Part shown: piece after piece, positions 19,501 to 31,500 of the stretch
Layout of the letters: every line of letters begins with the position of its first letter
How positions within the stretch are numbered: the first letter of the stretch is position 1
NCBI GenBank assembly: GCA_030267965.1
Contig: BRYA01000079.1
Location: forward strand, 5,417-54,569
Origin: Triparma columacea
Lineage: Eukaryota > Sar > Bolidophyceae > Parmales > Triparmaceae
DNA: 49,153 nucleotides
Direction: 5' to 3'
The notes under the pieces: model-generated
Told to the model about the DNA's origin: nothing
The model's database searches: none
Seen by the model: only the letters and a program-made list of their open reading frames with translations
Translations under genes and position numbers: made by a program

Positions 19501-22500
19501 TTCGTCTCCTCGATGAACGCTCTCTCGACCACCTTTAAGTCCTCCACGTCGTCCTCGTCTTCGCCCAACAGCTCTGCGATCGCCCTGCTAACTACTGCAG
19601 ACTCCTTGTCCCCGAACTTGCTAAGCTCCACACCGTTAAGGGGCAAAGTAACATCGATGCTGATGTTAGGGCAGACCCCACCCATCAAGCTACAAACGTC
19701 CAACTCGCACTTCCCCAAAAAAGTATCCATCAGCATGTTGTCGTCGAAAACTGTGAACGTCAAGGGCTTCTTCCAGTTCATTCCGTTCACCCACACCAGC
19801 AGCTCCTCGCCATTAAAGTCTGCCTTTACCCCACCATCGTCGCAAGTTATGCTCCTGGCTTTGTTGTCGTCCCCTAGCTTGACCTGCACGTAAGGGTCGT
19901 TTTTATCCATATCTAGCAGCCCCCCATCTTTAAGGCCAGTGGCAGAGTTCAAGGTCACCCTGACCAATCCCACAACCGCCGGCTCCCACAGGACCTTGAC
20001 ACGGATCCGACCGTTCAAATCGTCGTCACCAGCAACATTAAGGTCCAGCGTGGCGTCTTGTTCCTCGTAAGGGGCCAAGAAAACGAGGTTCTTGAGCCTA
20101 AGAGAGTTGTAGCACAGCAAAGTGTCCGTAAAATTGTCGTCGTAAACCTCAATCTCGAGCTCAATCTCGTCATCCTGCTTTATCTCGTTGGGATCGGACA
20201 CGTCAAACACGAGCTTTTCCTCGATCTTGACGTCCCTCCCAGTCTCGTCAGCCTGGTATGTCTTGGACTTCTTCCTCTCCCCCCCCTCCTCCTTTCCCAA
20301 CTTGAGCTTCACGTAAGCCTTCAAATCAGCATCCTTCCCCTTAACGTCATCCAGCTCAACCACAGTCACGATCATCCTCCCCGGCGTCGCCCAAGGTTTC
20401 TCTGGTGGCATCGCACCTACACCTCCGAATGATTTCGGGACCTTGGGCGTACTGAAACCAGATATCTGAGCAACCTGGTTGGGGTAAGCCCATCCCCAAG
20501 GCGTCCCCTCAATGGGGTTCGGTGCGAAGTGAAACACGCACAGGAGCTCACCAGCAGGCATCCTTGTCTCTGTAGTGAATACAAGCCCCGACTTCTGAGA
20601 GTATGTCAAGGGCACGTAACTTGTTGATAACCCGTTCTTGAAAACATCCATGAGGGAGAAGGTGGTCTCGCCGATTAAATCGTCGGAACCGATTAAGTCC
20701 TTGTCGAAGCAACGGAACTGCCAAAGGCGGGCGGGGGGAAGGATGTTAGGTGACCGGAAGTGTCGTAGTATTCTGAGCCCATGTTACAAAGCTTTCCACA
20801 ACCAACCAAATTGCTCGCCTTACTCGCCCTCACCTTCATCTCGTATGCGTCGACAATGTCAAACTCGAAGCACTCATTGAAGATTGGATCCCTCCCGCCG
20901 TCGTTGTGGACCTTGGTCTTGACCTTCTTATCGCTCAACTTCCCGCACTTGCTGTCCACCACTTCAAGCACGACATAAGGGTCCTGACTCCCGACGAGTT
21001 CGGTCTCTCTAAGCCCCCGGCCGCTCTTCACCCAAACTGTGAGCTTCCCAGCGGGTATAAAATCGAGCCTGTATGTAAGCTGTCCGGCCTCCACTCCCCC
21101 TTTCTTCAGTTCAATCTTTCGCATTCTGTTACTCTCACTCTTCTCCACGCTGAAGTACTGCAGCAAGTCCAACTCTGCCTTCCCAACAATCGCATCCCTC
21201 CCGGTGTCATCATCGTAGACGATGATTTCCAACGGCTTCTGCCACATTTCTGCGTCAGCCATCCCTCCCCCCTTCTTCCTTCCTGATTCTAAAGTACCGC
21301 TCCACAACAACAGCTGTTCGTTGAAGAAACTAGGCGCCTGCCCGCCATCGCTGCAGGTCTTACTTCTCGCAGTCTGTCCACCAAATTTGAGGTATACGTA
21401 GGGGTCCATCTTGTCTCCTACCAGGTTCCCGAAGAAGCCCGCGGTATTCCGAAGCGCCTTCCCCTCGATCAGGGTGAATATTATCATTCCGTGCCTCCCA
21501 GCTTCATACTTCAGGTTTAACCTCACTTCTCCAAAGCCCTCCTCGTTGCAGTCTTCTTGAAGCGCGAACCAGTCCTCAACAGGCCGGAACGGGTTCGAGA
21601 GGATAGGAAGCAAGTCAATCTTTATCCTACCGAGCAGCCTATGGCAGCCGCAGGCCAGGGGACACACTGGCATTCGTTCCTCCCAAATCTCGACCGCGAG
21701 AGTAAAGTCGTTCTTCTCCTCTCCAACCAAGTTGGCCACGTCGAGTAGGTCCCAAGCCATTTTTTCATGATGGAACAAGGCGGTCAACCCGGCAGCGTCC
21801 TTTCCTCCCCGTATGGTGTTGACGCAGTTCTTCGCGGGTTTCGTCCTCCAACGCAAGGGTGCCTTGCCACTACTACCCAAGAATACCTTCCCGTATATCC
21901 ATGGCATGTGATTCAACTGCTTCTTGTCAGGGTACGTCAGCTTCCTCGCCCTGTCGAACGTCAAATGCAGCCTTCCCTGAGTCATGAGGAGAGGATCATA
22001 CGCAAGATTGGCTGGCAGATCGTTGAACTTGAGGACACCCTTTTCTTCAACGATGCTGTCAATCACTCTGTCACTACCGTCCAGGGTTGGCCTGTACTGG
22101 GGATACCTTATCTTATCGTAACCATCAAAGGTAAACTTGAGGAAAAGCTCGCCCGCTGGCTTGAGCTTCCCTTTGTGCTTGTACTCAATCTCGTACCAAC
22201 CCTCGGCGGTCCCCAGTTCTCTCACAATATCAACGATGTTTATGGTCGTGAAGCCGATAAGGTCGTCCCGCCCAAAGTCGTCATCCCAAACTTTCACATC
22301 AAGCTCAACCTGATCTACAAAATCGAAATTGAAGGTTGCGTTCCAGATGGAGTCCGCCCCGCCGTCGTCGTGGACAAGAGTCTTGTACTCCTGGCGAAGC
22401 TGAGGAACAATCGACTCCATGGTAAGGGTCACGTAGGGGTCGGGTTCTCCGTTCCGATCGGGGTTGCGTAGCTTCCTCGCCCTTACGACGTCGACGCGTA

Positions 22501-24432
22501 AGCTTCCAGCGGGCAGGAATTGGACAGACATGCGCAGCTCCCCGCACATTTTATTCTTGTGCGTCAACGAGAACGACTGCACGGGAGGAGGGGTGGCCTG
22601 CTTCGTCTTCTTGCTGCGGTATAGCGCCGCGTCTCTGATATAAGGGAGAATGCTGAAAGTGCACTTCCCGATGACATCGTCGAACCCCACATCGTCGTCA
22701 TAGAGCTTGATCTCGACATCGTCTTCAAATCCGTCACGCGGGACATGCATAAGAATTTGTTCATTCTGAAAGGAAGGGTTCGTGCCACCATCATCGATGG
22801 TCCGTGAGCGCTTGCTGTTCTTCTTCCCCAGCTTTATCAAACAGTACGGGTCCTGCTTGCCCATCATTCCGCCCCTGTTTGCAAGGTTCCTTCCATCAAC
22901 TAGAGTGAAAACTGCGACACCCTCGTAACTGTGCTGGAAGCTGAGCGTGAGCTTCACATTGGCAGTTTTTACGTACCCCTGGCCAAATTTATAAACGTGC
23001 AGCTGATAGTAGGCCGTTGAGGGTTTGAGCGGGTTCTCTATGAACTTTTTGCAAGTGATTGTGGTTTTGCCGAGCAAGGCATCGAAGGGGAAATTGTCGT
23101 CGTAAAGCTCCACTTCGAGCACAGTGTCATTGTTCTCGCAAATTTTGTTTCCATCCTTAATGTCAAAGTCAATCTAAGTGAGGTGGGAGGTAGGGAGGGG
23201 GAGGTGAGCAAGGAGAGGGGGGAGGAGGGGAACGCCGCCTCATGACGAGATGCGAGCTCACCTTTTCGTCAGCAAAGTCTGGTGAGAGGGTGGAATTCTT
23301 GACAGTTTCAGTTCGCTTCCACGTCTCAAAACTTTTTCCTCCAATGCGAAACCTCAGAAACGCATTGGTACGGTTGTCCTTGCCACGCACATTGTCGGCC
23401 TCGTGGGCAATGACGGAAAGCCTTCCGCACCATTCTGAAGCCCTGCACCTATTTTCCCTGTCGCGGTACCTTCGGATGGTTTTATTGAGATTCTGCTTTG
23501 CGAGCTTGTCTTCTATATTCTTTACGAGCTGATACCTTGTATTTCGCACTTTAGTCTGGGGAAGGGGGGCAAGTTGATTAGTCAACAACAGTGATGGTGG
23601 GTGACCTTTGCTACTTCCATGCGCGCGCACTCTCTTTCTCTCTCCTCACCTTCTGCTTGTGAGCGTTTAAATAGGCTTCCTCCTTGATGTACTCATTCTT
23701 AAGGCTGACCTGTTCCCTCCAAAGCTCATAGAGCGACTGGATGGCCTTGCCGCCGTGCATCAATTCCTTCACTTTTTTTTGTCGTCGGAACTCCTTCAAT
23801 CGTTTCTTTTTCTCCTCCTCTGTGGGTTGGGGTGGCTCCGGGGAGGCTTCGCCACCCTTATCCTTGACACCCTCTGCCTCACTACTGGCAGGGTCTATTG
23901 CATCTACCGCGATGCCCATCTCGATATCGTGCTCAGCATCATCGGCATGGGTGGGGATGGCTTGACCCAGAGGGCCTTCGGTGGACCCTTCAGTAGGACC
24001 CTTTTCGTCTTTTTTATCGTCTCCTTCGGGGTCGCTATCAGAGTCATTATCACTTGTGTTGCTGCTGTTACTGTCTTCGTTGCTGCCCAAACCCTCACTG
24101 CCACCCCGACTCTCCTCTTTGTTGTCCTCAATAACCTCCTCCTCCTGGTTGGAAGACCCAGCACTTTTGATTGATTTATCCTCCGCATGCTTCCTATCGA
24201 TTGCCTCTTTTGCCTTCCCTTTCCATGTCCTGAGCTTGTCCCTTACTTTCCGTCCTTTCCCCTTCCTACCCACATCTATTTTGACCAGACTCTCGATGGC
24301 AATGTCCTCTGCAGTTCTCTGTTGAACAATTGGGGCAAGTTTCGGAGCGGGCGTCGGAACGGGCGACTCAGGGAGATGATTGCCTTTGGGAGACGCATTT
24401 TTATCTTCCTCCGAGAAAATCTTGGCAAACAT
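16518..24432 (-). CDS. Giant multi-C2-domain protein with C-terminal transmembrane segment (about 2514 aa)
   Basis: Five exons: 24432-23650, 23555-23262, 23173-20834, 20717-18387 and 18314-16518. The first three joins are phase 0 with classical sites; the last uses a weaker donor (GTATTA; an alternative at AC/GTACCG also keeps frame). The start is ATG 24432. Residues 1-260 are charged and disordered. Nine C2 domains lie at about 305-410, 440-560, 580-700, 770-920, 925-1050, 1070-1190, 1250-1370, 1390-1500 and 1680-1810. Ca2+-loop Asp pairs are intact in several (KQDPYC...LYDDDVGFDD; EPDPYV...VWDDDFGRDD; DKMDPYV...VYDDDTGRD; KNDPYV...VFDDN). Then come coiled-coil charged regions and a membrane segment at about 2332-2358 (LVSFIWATIVYVPFVFLFLV). 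The layout is ferlin- or extended-synaptotagmin-like: Ca2+-dependent tethering or fusion of membranes is inferred. Confidence 0.88.
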
Positions 24433-24905
24433 GGCTGCCACTGCCCGTTGTTAGCAGAAAGTCCGAAGCAGGGGGTCCGGTCCTCTGATGTTGTTGGCAG
24501 AATTATGGAAAGAGGGTAACAAGGTGTGGAGAGCCTATGGGGTCATCGTGGACAAGTCAGCGAAGGGTGTATTGGCAGAGTATGTTCTGTTTGACACATA
24601 TACGCTATCTGAGAAGCACTTCAAAAATATGATGCGCTTTATACGCAACGACGGGAGCTCTGAGATAATTAGAAAGGAGTGCGACGACATTGGGATAATA
24701 GCGCGATATTGAAAAAAAAACAAGCACCGTTATTTTCTAATCAAACTTTACAAATTTCCTCCTTCGTATGCACAGATTGTTGGCTCTAAGTATGTTGCCG
24801 AGGGCGAGGAGGCGACGCGTTAACATTTTTTCATGTATACCTTCGATCTCTCGTCTACCCTACTGACTCTTTTCAATTTGTTCCTCTCCTTGCCCCGCAG
24901 TGCTC
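24433..24905. other. Intergenic region upstream of the C2 gene
   Basis: 473 bp between the minus-strand transporter stop (24906) and the minus-strand C2 gene start (24432). Apart from a 74-codon plus-strand ORF (separate entry) it shows an A-run (24714-24720) and no other feature. It should contain the C2 promoter and the transporter 3' UTR. Confidence 0.4.
24488..24712 (+). CDS. Possible small protein (74 aa), unrecognised
   Basis: Complete ATG-to-stop ORF on the opposite strand to its neighbours, starting 56 bp from the divergent C2 gene start. The composition is that of a globular protein (AELWKEGNKVWRAYGVIVDK, LFDTYTLSEKHFKNMMRFIR) rather than of a shadow frame, and it does not overlap any other gene. 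No family recognised. It may also be a fragment of a longer spliced gene or chance. Confidence 0.3.
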   Translation: MLLAELWKEGNKVWRAYGVIVDKSAKGVLAEYVLFDTYTLSEKHFKNMMRFIRNDGSSEIIRKECDDIGIIARY

Positions 24906-26613
24906 TTACACAATGTTGTGAAGGAGCGGCGCCGTCGGCTCCCCAATATTGCCCTTCTGTTTTCTGTTTTTCTCGAAGAACTTCTCTATTTCCTCCAGGC
25001 TTAATCCCTTCGTCTCCGGCACATAATGGTGCACAAAGTATATGCTGTATACGCAAAACACCGTGAACACGGAGAAGAGGGGACCGTTACCGAGGGCCTT
25101 GGTGACGACCGGGATGGAGAGCTGGATGATAAGGTTCCAGAGGAAGTTCATCTGCACCGCAAAGGCAACAGCCTGACCGCGGATCTCCAGGGGAAAGCAC
25201 TCGGATATCATGAGCCACGCAATAGGTCCGAAACCAACCTGGTAACCGCCGATGTAGATGAACATTGCGATGAGGGTGATGACCTGCCTGGGTCCGAAGT
25301 CGTTGCCATCGTTATCGTCGTTGTCGTCGTTGGCGGAGGGGTAGGCGAGGTAGATGTAGGAGAGTACGGCGAGGGCGACAAGCATGAGGGTGTTGCCAAC
25401 GAAAAGCAGCTTGCGGCGTCCGAAGGAGTCGACGTACACGACAGCGAGCATCGTGGCGACGAACTTAAAGGCCCCGAGAAGGACAGTGCTGAATTCTCCA
25501 AGTCCTGCGTCCTGAAGAATCTTCACGGCGTAGCTGAGGACGCTGGGTTGCCCGGTGACCTGCTGCAGGACGATTAGTCCGACACCTGCTAGCAGTGGTC
25601 CCCTCCACTTGGCCGCGAAGATGCTCTTGTTCTCCCCGTTGGATCCTGCGGCGACCTCAATCTCCAGCTGCTTCTCGCACTGGACCCTGATGTCGTCGAA
25701 AATCTCCTTGACAGTGTCCTCGGAGAAAGGGAATACAAACCTTAGGGACTCGGCAGCCTCCTCCGAGCGTTGCTTGAGGAGCAGCCACCTGGCGCTCTTT
25801 GGGATGTACAAGGTACCAAAGAGCATGAGGGTGCTGAAAATGAAGGAGGACCCGTACGCCCACTTCCATCCTCCCACAACCATCTGGGACGACTCGTCGC
25901 TGCAGAGGAGGTACCCGGTGGCGAACCCGAGGAGGATTCCAACCACAATGAAAGCCTCCTTCAAGGAGACGAGGAGGCCACGAAGCGAGGGAGGGGCCAT
26001 CTCAGCTATGTACGTGGGAGCCCCGTGCATACTGAATGCAATGCCAATGCCGTATACTACCCTGATAAAGATGAGAAAGGTAAGACCGACTTCAGCGGAG
26101 GCTGAGGAGGAGGAAAGGAACTGCCCAACAGCCCCAATGGCGTAGCAGCAAGCCCCAATCTGAAGCTCCTTCTTCCTTCCGATGTTGTCGGCGACCTTGA
26201 ACACAACCAGTGAGCCCAAAAATGCTCCAATAGTACTGGCAGCAGTTACAAGGCCCTCGATGAAACCAGCATAGTCACCATCAGTGAGGGAAGAGGACCA
26301 CTGAACGCCAGAGGATGCAAGATCCTTCATCTGAGTTGGGTGCGGGGGCGGTTCAAGGGTTAGAATATCTCGGATAAAGGACGAAGAAGGGAAGGCGATG
26401 GAGGAGAGAGTCTCGTGGAGGGTCTTAGAGAATATTCTTGGGTTATCTCAAGGGAAGTGGACGGGTTGGCCAATGGAACACTCTCCATTATTTCTTCAGT
26501 CTTACTTGTGATACGGCAGCTGATGTTACACCTATTTCATATCCAAATAGAAGACCCCCCAGAGCCGGTACTATAAATAGAAGGAACACGGATAGGCGAG
26601 AATATTCGGCCAT
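24906..26613 (-). CDS. Sugar/H+ symporter of the MFS sugar-porter family (plant D-xylose-proton-symporter-like), 510 aa
   Basis: Two exons: 26613-26506 and 26330-24906, phase 0, donor GTAAGA, acceptor CTCAG. The small first exon supplies the missing first membrane helix with the family signature LGGLLFGYEIGVTSAA. The second exon holds the remaining eleven helices and the motifs NIGRKKE, MHGAPTYIAEMAP, LRGLLVSLKEAF, PKSARWLLLKQ, QQVTGQPSVLSY, DSFGRRKLL, GFGPIAWLMISE-FPLEIRG and the closing PETKGLSLEEIE. These match Arabidopsis At5g17010/At5g59250-type transporters (YEIGATS, QQITGQPSVLYYA), which are vacuolar or plastidic. It probably moves a hexose or pentose with H+; the exact sugar and membrane are not deducible. 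An acidic Asn/Asp insert (DDNDDNDGND) lies in a loop before helix 10. Confidence 0.93.
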
Positions 26614-26975
26614 AATTTATTTGACTCATCCTGGATGGTTTCCAGGATGAGGTGTTTTTGGGAAGGGCCCCCAGAGATGATTCTGATGAGACCTCCAGCG
26701 GGCGGCTCCGTTAATACAACAGACCACTCCCTGGGGTTTGTTGAGAAGCGCGTTGCAAAATATTTGGATTGTGCAGTTCCCGTCTGTGCTTCAATTGACC
26801 AGGGATTTACGTAAATTGGCACATCACTGAGAGGGGGAGGAGTTTTACAGTCCAGATCGTGCGCTCGGATATCCTCTCCGCTCCTGGTTCTATTTTTGGC
26901 AGATTGCTTGATCTTTAGGAGGACAAAACTTAGATAAAGGCTCGCAACCACTAGTCGTATTGCAAATATTTAGAG
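26614..26975. promoter_or_regulatory. Divergent promoter region, sugar symporter / RGS gene
   Basis: 362 bp between ATG 26613 (minus) and ATG 26976 (plus). A short inverted pair (tcatcctggatgg / ccaggatga around 26626-26651) is visible near the symporter start. Nothing else is recognisable. Confidence 0.4.
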
Positions 26976-28124
26976 ATGGGCGCGTGCAGCTCGTCAGTAA
27001 GCGCAGAAGTGGACTCTGGGAGGTCCTCGTCTCCATCCTCTGGCTCAGCCTCTGGCCCAAAACAGGAGAATGTGAGAAGCTACGTTGTTAAGCAGCCCGG
27101 TCAGGGGGCATCCCTCGAGGATGGGAAGATGCCTGAGGCGGCCCAGTCCCTAGCGATAGGAAAGAGCCTGATAAGTGTACTTCACGATCCTATTTGCATT
27201 GAATACTTTGCCATCCACCTGGCCAACGAGCACAGCTCGGAGAACCTCGATTTCTACGAGTCTGTTGACCACTTCCACCACGAGTGGGACATCGACCACG
27301 TGAACGCTTGCAAAAGCATTGCGGACAAGATCTTCCAGCTTTACTGTGGGGTCAATGCACCTCTTGCGGTCAACCTCCCTAGCAAAATCAGAATAAAAAC
27401 CGAGAATAGCATAAAGAGCGGAGAAATAAAGCGGGACACATTCGACAGTGCGGCGAACGAAATTTACCAAGTCATGAACAGGGACAGCTTTGCCAGGTTC
27501 AAGGTCAGCAACCTTTGGGCCAGCTATGTCTCGCACCCTGAGCGCCACCCTGACGGGGCACCTCCGCCTGCAGCGAAGCGCCTGGCCGATTGCTACACGG
27601 GGAGAAGGAACAGCGAGTCTTTGATGCAGTTCATTGGGCAACAAACGATCGAGCAGGTCATTGACCACCCAGAGGGCCTCTCTTCTCTGCGCAAGTTCCT
27701 CTCGGTTGACTCGGACGACATCGGAAGGGGGACCCTTTCCCTTTGCGAATCGGTCAAGGGGTTCAAGGAGTACGTACTGGGTCTCGGGATCCCAAGGGCT
27801 GAGGACATGTACGAGATCGAAGACAATGTAAAATTCCTCATAGAGAAGCACTTTGGCAGCACCAAACAAACCCAACTCCCCGAGGACATCATCGCGGCAT
27901 TTTCGAATGTTCAGCTGACCCTCGACGACGAAAACCACACGGTCCGGCAGATGTGCCTCATCTTCAATGAGATGGAGAAGCTTGGGCTGGAGCATCTCAA
28001 CAAAAACTCGTTTACCAGGTTCCTCAACTCTGCGCTTTACATCAAGTACAGGATGGCCATTGTGAAGAACGAAAACTTGGGGCAAACGAACAGTTCGTTT
28101 AGCCGGGCGCTGTCGCAGGCGTGA
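26976..28124 (+). CDS. RGS-domain protein with N-terminal acylation motif (382 aa)
   Basis: Single exon. MGACSSS at the N-terminus fits N-myristoylation on Gly2 and palmitoylation on Cys4, so membrane attachment is likely. After a Ser/Gly-rich linker, residues about 65-185 form a regulator of G-protein signalling domain: SLISVLHDPICIEYFAIHL, SSENLDFYESVDHF, KIFQLYCGVNAPLAVNLP and a closing VMNRDSFARFKVSNLW. Residues about 235-360 look like a second, diverged RGS copy (SLRKFLSVDSDD, CESVKGFKEYVL, LIFNEMEKLGLEHLNKNSFTRFLNS). RGS domains speed GTP hydrolysis by G-alpha subunits and so end G-protein signalling. No transmembrane helices, so this differs from plant RGS1 (7TM-RGS). A minus-strand 362-codon ORF across it is a shadow. 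Confidence 0.88.
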   Translation: MGACSSSVSAEVDSGRSSSPSSGSASGPKQENVRSYVVKQPGQGASLEDGKMPEAAQSLAIGKSLISVLHDPICIEYFAIHLANEHSSENLDFYESVDHFHHEWDIDHVNACKSIADKIFQLYCGVNAPLAVNLPSKIRIKTENSIKSGEIKRDTFDSAANEIYQVMNRDSFARFKVSNLWASYVSHPERHPDGAPPPAAKRLADCYTGRRNSESLMQFIGQQTIEQVIDHPEGLSSLRKFLSVDSDDIGRGTLSLCESVKGFKEYVLGLGIPRAEDMYEIEDNVKFLIEKHFGSTKQTQLPEDIIAAFSNVQLTLDDENHTVRQMCLIFNEMEKLGLEHLNKNSFTRFLNSALYIKYRMAIVKNENLGQTNSSFSRALSQA

Positions 28125-28537
28125 GCTAGAGAACCAGAGAGGAAGAGGATAAGGGATGTAGTTAGGGTTGTGGGGAGGATTGAGCTGTTCAAATTTAAGA
28201 AACGAGCTTACAGAACAACAACTAATTTTGTGCCGCATTTGTGCCCAGTCGTGTCATCGTGCCTTTCGCATGCGTGATTAGCGTTCAAGGGACTTCGGTC
28301 ATCCTTCACAACCATATTTTTAGGTTTGGCATTTGATCAGGCCTCCCAAACAAACTCCAAACATTGGGTTCTCTTCTCCTCAAATTTTGAACCGAATTGA
28401 GAGTTCCTCTTCCGCGCTCTTTACACCCCGATCGCCCTTCAACCTATTCCCCGTCCACCCTCCCCTCCTTCCCTTCCCAAGCTGTGCCTTCCTTGACTAC
28501 TTCCTTTGGACCTCCCCTTCCCCCCCCCACAACGAGC
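28125..28537. promoter_or_regulatory. Intergenic region, RGS 3' end to OSCA-like start
   Basis: 413 bp with the RGS 3' UTR and the promoter and pyrimidine-rich 5' UTR (ccttcccccccccac just before ATG 28538) of the next gene. No other features. Confidence 0.4.
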
Positions 28538-31500
28538 ATGGCAAATAATGCCTCTGAACTTGATGATTTTCTGAAGGAGGCTGATACAGTCATCTCCCCC
28601 GGGATGCTGAAGAAACGGGCAAAATCCGGTTGCGAGTACAGCACATACCTCCAAAATCCATCGCCTCACCACGGAGCTTTCCTCAAGGCAAACCCTGCTC
28701 CAATTAAGCAGCCAACAGAAAAACCCAAACCCAAGGAGCCTGATTACGCACCGGTCCCTTCTGCTGACACCAACGTTAAAATGAACAAGAAGAACATGCA
28801 GTTGAATGAAGATCAACTGAAGATGCAGAAGAGGATGAGGTGAGGGGGGTGATTATGGGCGAAATGTTGTGGCAAACATGCTACACCTCACTAACACCGC
28901 CTACTCCACCGCCACCTCATTCCCCCCCTCCTCCAGTAACCCCTCCGCCTCAGCTCTCTCCATACTGTGGAAGCTTGGAGACAAGCTCGAAATGATCCAA
29001 AGCGAGATTCTTAAGCTCCGCGAGACCCCAAACAAACCTATGGAAATTATCAAAGCCAAGCAGCACCTCGCCCAGCTCAACGGTCAACTCGAGACGCTTC
29101 AATTCGAAGGCATCGACTCTGTCGTCACCGCAGAGCTAAAGTCAGGCAGGACCGAGGCCCGTGAGGAGCGCAAGCGCCTCACAAAGCTGGCCGAGGAGAC
29201 ACACGAGCTCATCCACATCATGTCGCTAGACCTCAAGAATCGTTTTGTAGAATCAGGCCCGGACATCAATCTCTCCTGGAAATACTTTTTCACGGTGACA
29301 CTACCAAACCGGGTGCTCAAGCCGGGGACCAAGAGAGACTTCCGGAAGCTTGAGCCTGGGGAGGTCGTTGATGGCTCCGAACCCTACGGGGTCTGGGACA
29401 CCCCTGTCAATGAGATCGGGGACTTTGGAATCGGCATCCTTCTGTACTTCAAGATGCTCAACGGTCTGGGGTTCCTCGCTTTTGTCCTTGGCCTCATCTC
29501 CATCTACAATATTGTCTTTTTCAAATCTGATTCCTACTCTGATTCCCAGTCCTCCCTCTCCTCCCTGTCTGCCCTCAAGGGCTCGGCCATCTGCGACGAC
29601 TACACAGCGGTATGCCTCACTGACACGTGCTCGTGCACAACTGACATGACTGCAAGCCCCCCAACCATCACCTCGACGTCCGGAACTTGCGCTTTCAGGA
29701 AGGACTGCGAGTTCAAGGCTGAAAACGCGTACGTCAGCCTCGCCATTGCTGGGGTCTTTCTCCTCTTCAACTTCTACATGGGGTGGTCCCATACCGCAAT
29801 TGCAACGAAGGCCGACGAGGCGGAGCAGACAGCTCAGGACTACTCCATCATGGTAAACGATCCCGATCCCGACGCCACCGACCCAGACGAGTGGCAGACG
29901 TTCTTCAGCCAGTGGGGGCACGTCAGTTACGTTACGGTTGCGTTCAACAACGGCGAGCTCCTCTCGCTGATGGCAGAGCGCGCCAACGTCCTCCGGGCTC
30001 TCTCCTTCGAGGATGTCGTCAAGAGCAATGATAAGAACAAGAAGAAGAAGACCGAGAACCAATACCTTGACTTCGACCACGAGGAGAATGGGAAGCTGTT
30101 CAACGCCCTGTCTTTCGTGCAGAAAAGGACAGGGGGACTTGTTCAGAACAGGAACAAACTTCTACAACTAGACGAAAAGATCCAGACCCTTGTTACCGGA
30201 AGCAAGGTGAGAAAAGAAGAGTGGAGCGCTGTTAGTGCCATCCCTTGATAATCAACCCTTATTTATAACCCCCCCTCCCATCCCCCTTGGCGTGTTTTTA
30301 GAATATTTCCAAGGCGTGCAAGGTCTTCGTAGTCTTTGAGAACGAGTCTTCCCAAAGGCGCTGCCTCAGCCAGCTCACCGTCGGGACCATCCCCGCCATG
30401 ATGGACGACCGGGCTAACATGCCAGAGAGGCACATCTTCAGAGGGAAGAACGTCCTAGATGTTTGCGAGGCCCCTGAGCCCACGGATGTCATCTGGGAGA
30501 ACCTAGAGGTTACCCTAAAGCACCAGCTTATCGAGCAATCTACGACGTTCGTCATCAGCATGGCCATCATCTCGCTTTGTGGTTATATCATTTACCTATT
30601 CCACAAGGCCGACTCCTCTGGCAGCTTGGCCGCGATTTTCATCTCCGTCACCAACAGCGTGCTGCCTGCCGTGCTCAAGGGCATAAACGAGACGGAGGAG
30701 CACTACACCCAGGGCAGCAAGCAGACGAGCCTCCTCCTCAAGCTCGTGTTCCTCAGGTGGATGACCACGGGCTTCATCGTCCTCATTGTTAACGAGGCCG
30801 TAACGACGCTGGACGAGAAGTTCGTAGCCAAGATCTGGGCCATCCTCATCGCGGACGCCGTCACTACGCCCATCCTTAGACTTCTTGACCCGGCGAACAG
30901 GATCGGAAGGAACTACCTAGCGGCCAAGGCCCCCACTCAGGAGAAGATGAACAGCTACTTCCTCGGAGCCGACTGGTTCCTAGCCGAGAGGTACACTGAC
31001 ATGACCAAGACTCTCTTTGTCAGTCTCTTCTTCGTCGCCATCTTCCCCCAGGGTCTCTTCGTGACCGCTTGCGCCTTCACCGTAAGTTTCTGGGTTGACA
31101 AGTACTGCCTTTTCAGGCTCTGGAAGCAGCCCCCCGCCATGGACGGTGCTCTAGCGGTCGCGGCGAGGTTCCAGATAAGCCTCATTTTCCTCATCCACTG
31201 CTTCGTAACGCAGCACTTCTACATGGGCTGGCCGTTCGACAACGTGGAAGCCACAACTTCAAACTCACAAATCACCCTGGACGGTGCGGCAGCAGCGACA
31301 GCGACCAAGTACCAGAGCGTTGAGAAGAGCTCGTACAACGTGTTTGACTTTGGCGATAAGAGCTGGTACAGTACCTCCCAGTCCCAGGTGGTATTCATCT
31401 ACGGTATAATCAACATCGTCACCATAACAACCTTTGTCGTCTACTACTTCGGCACCTCCTTCAAGTACGGTTTCCACAAGCTTTTCTTCGGCAGCTACGT

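Noticed and set aside
21767..22471. A 234-codon plus-strand ORF inside the C2 gene
   Set aside because: Antisense to conserved C2 domains with intact Ca2+ loops; a shadow frame.
27150..28238. A 362-codon minus-strand ORF opposite the RGS gene
   Set aside because: It is the antisense shadow of a GC-rich coding frame; the plus strand encodes a clear RGS domain and the minus product has no recognisable features.
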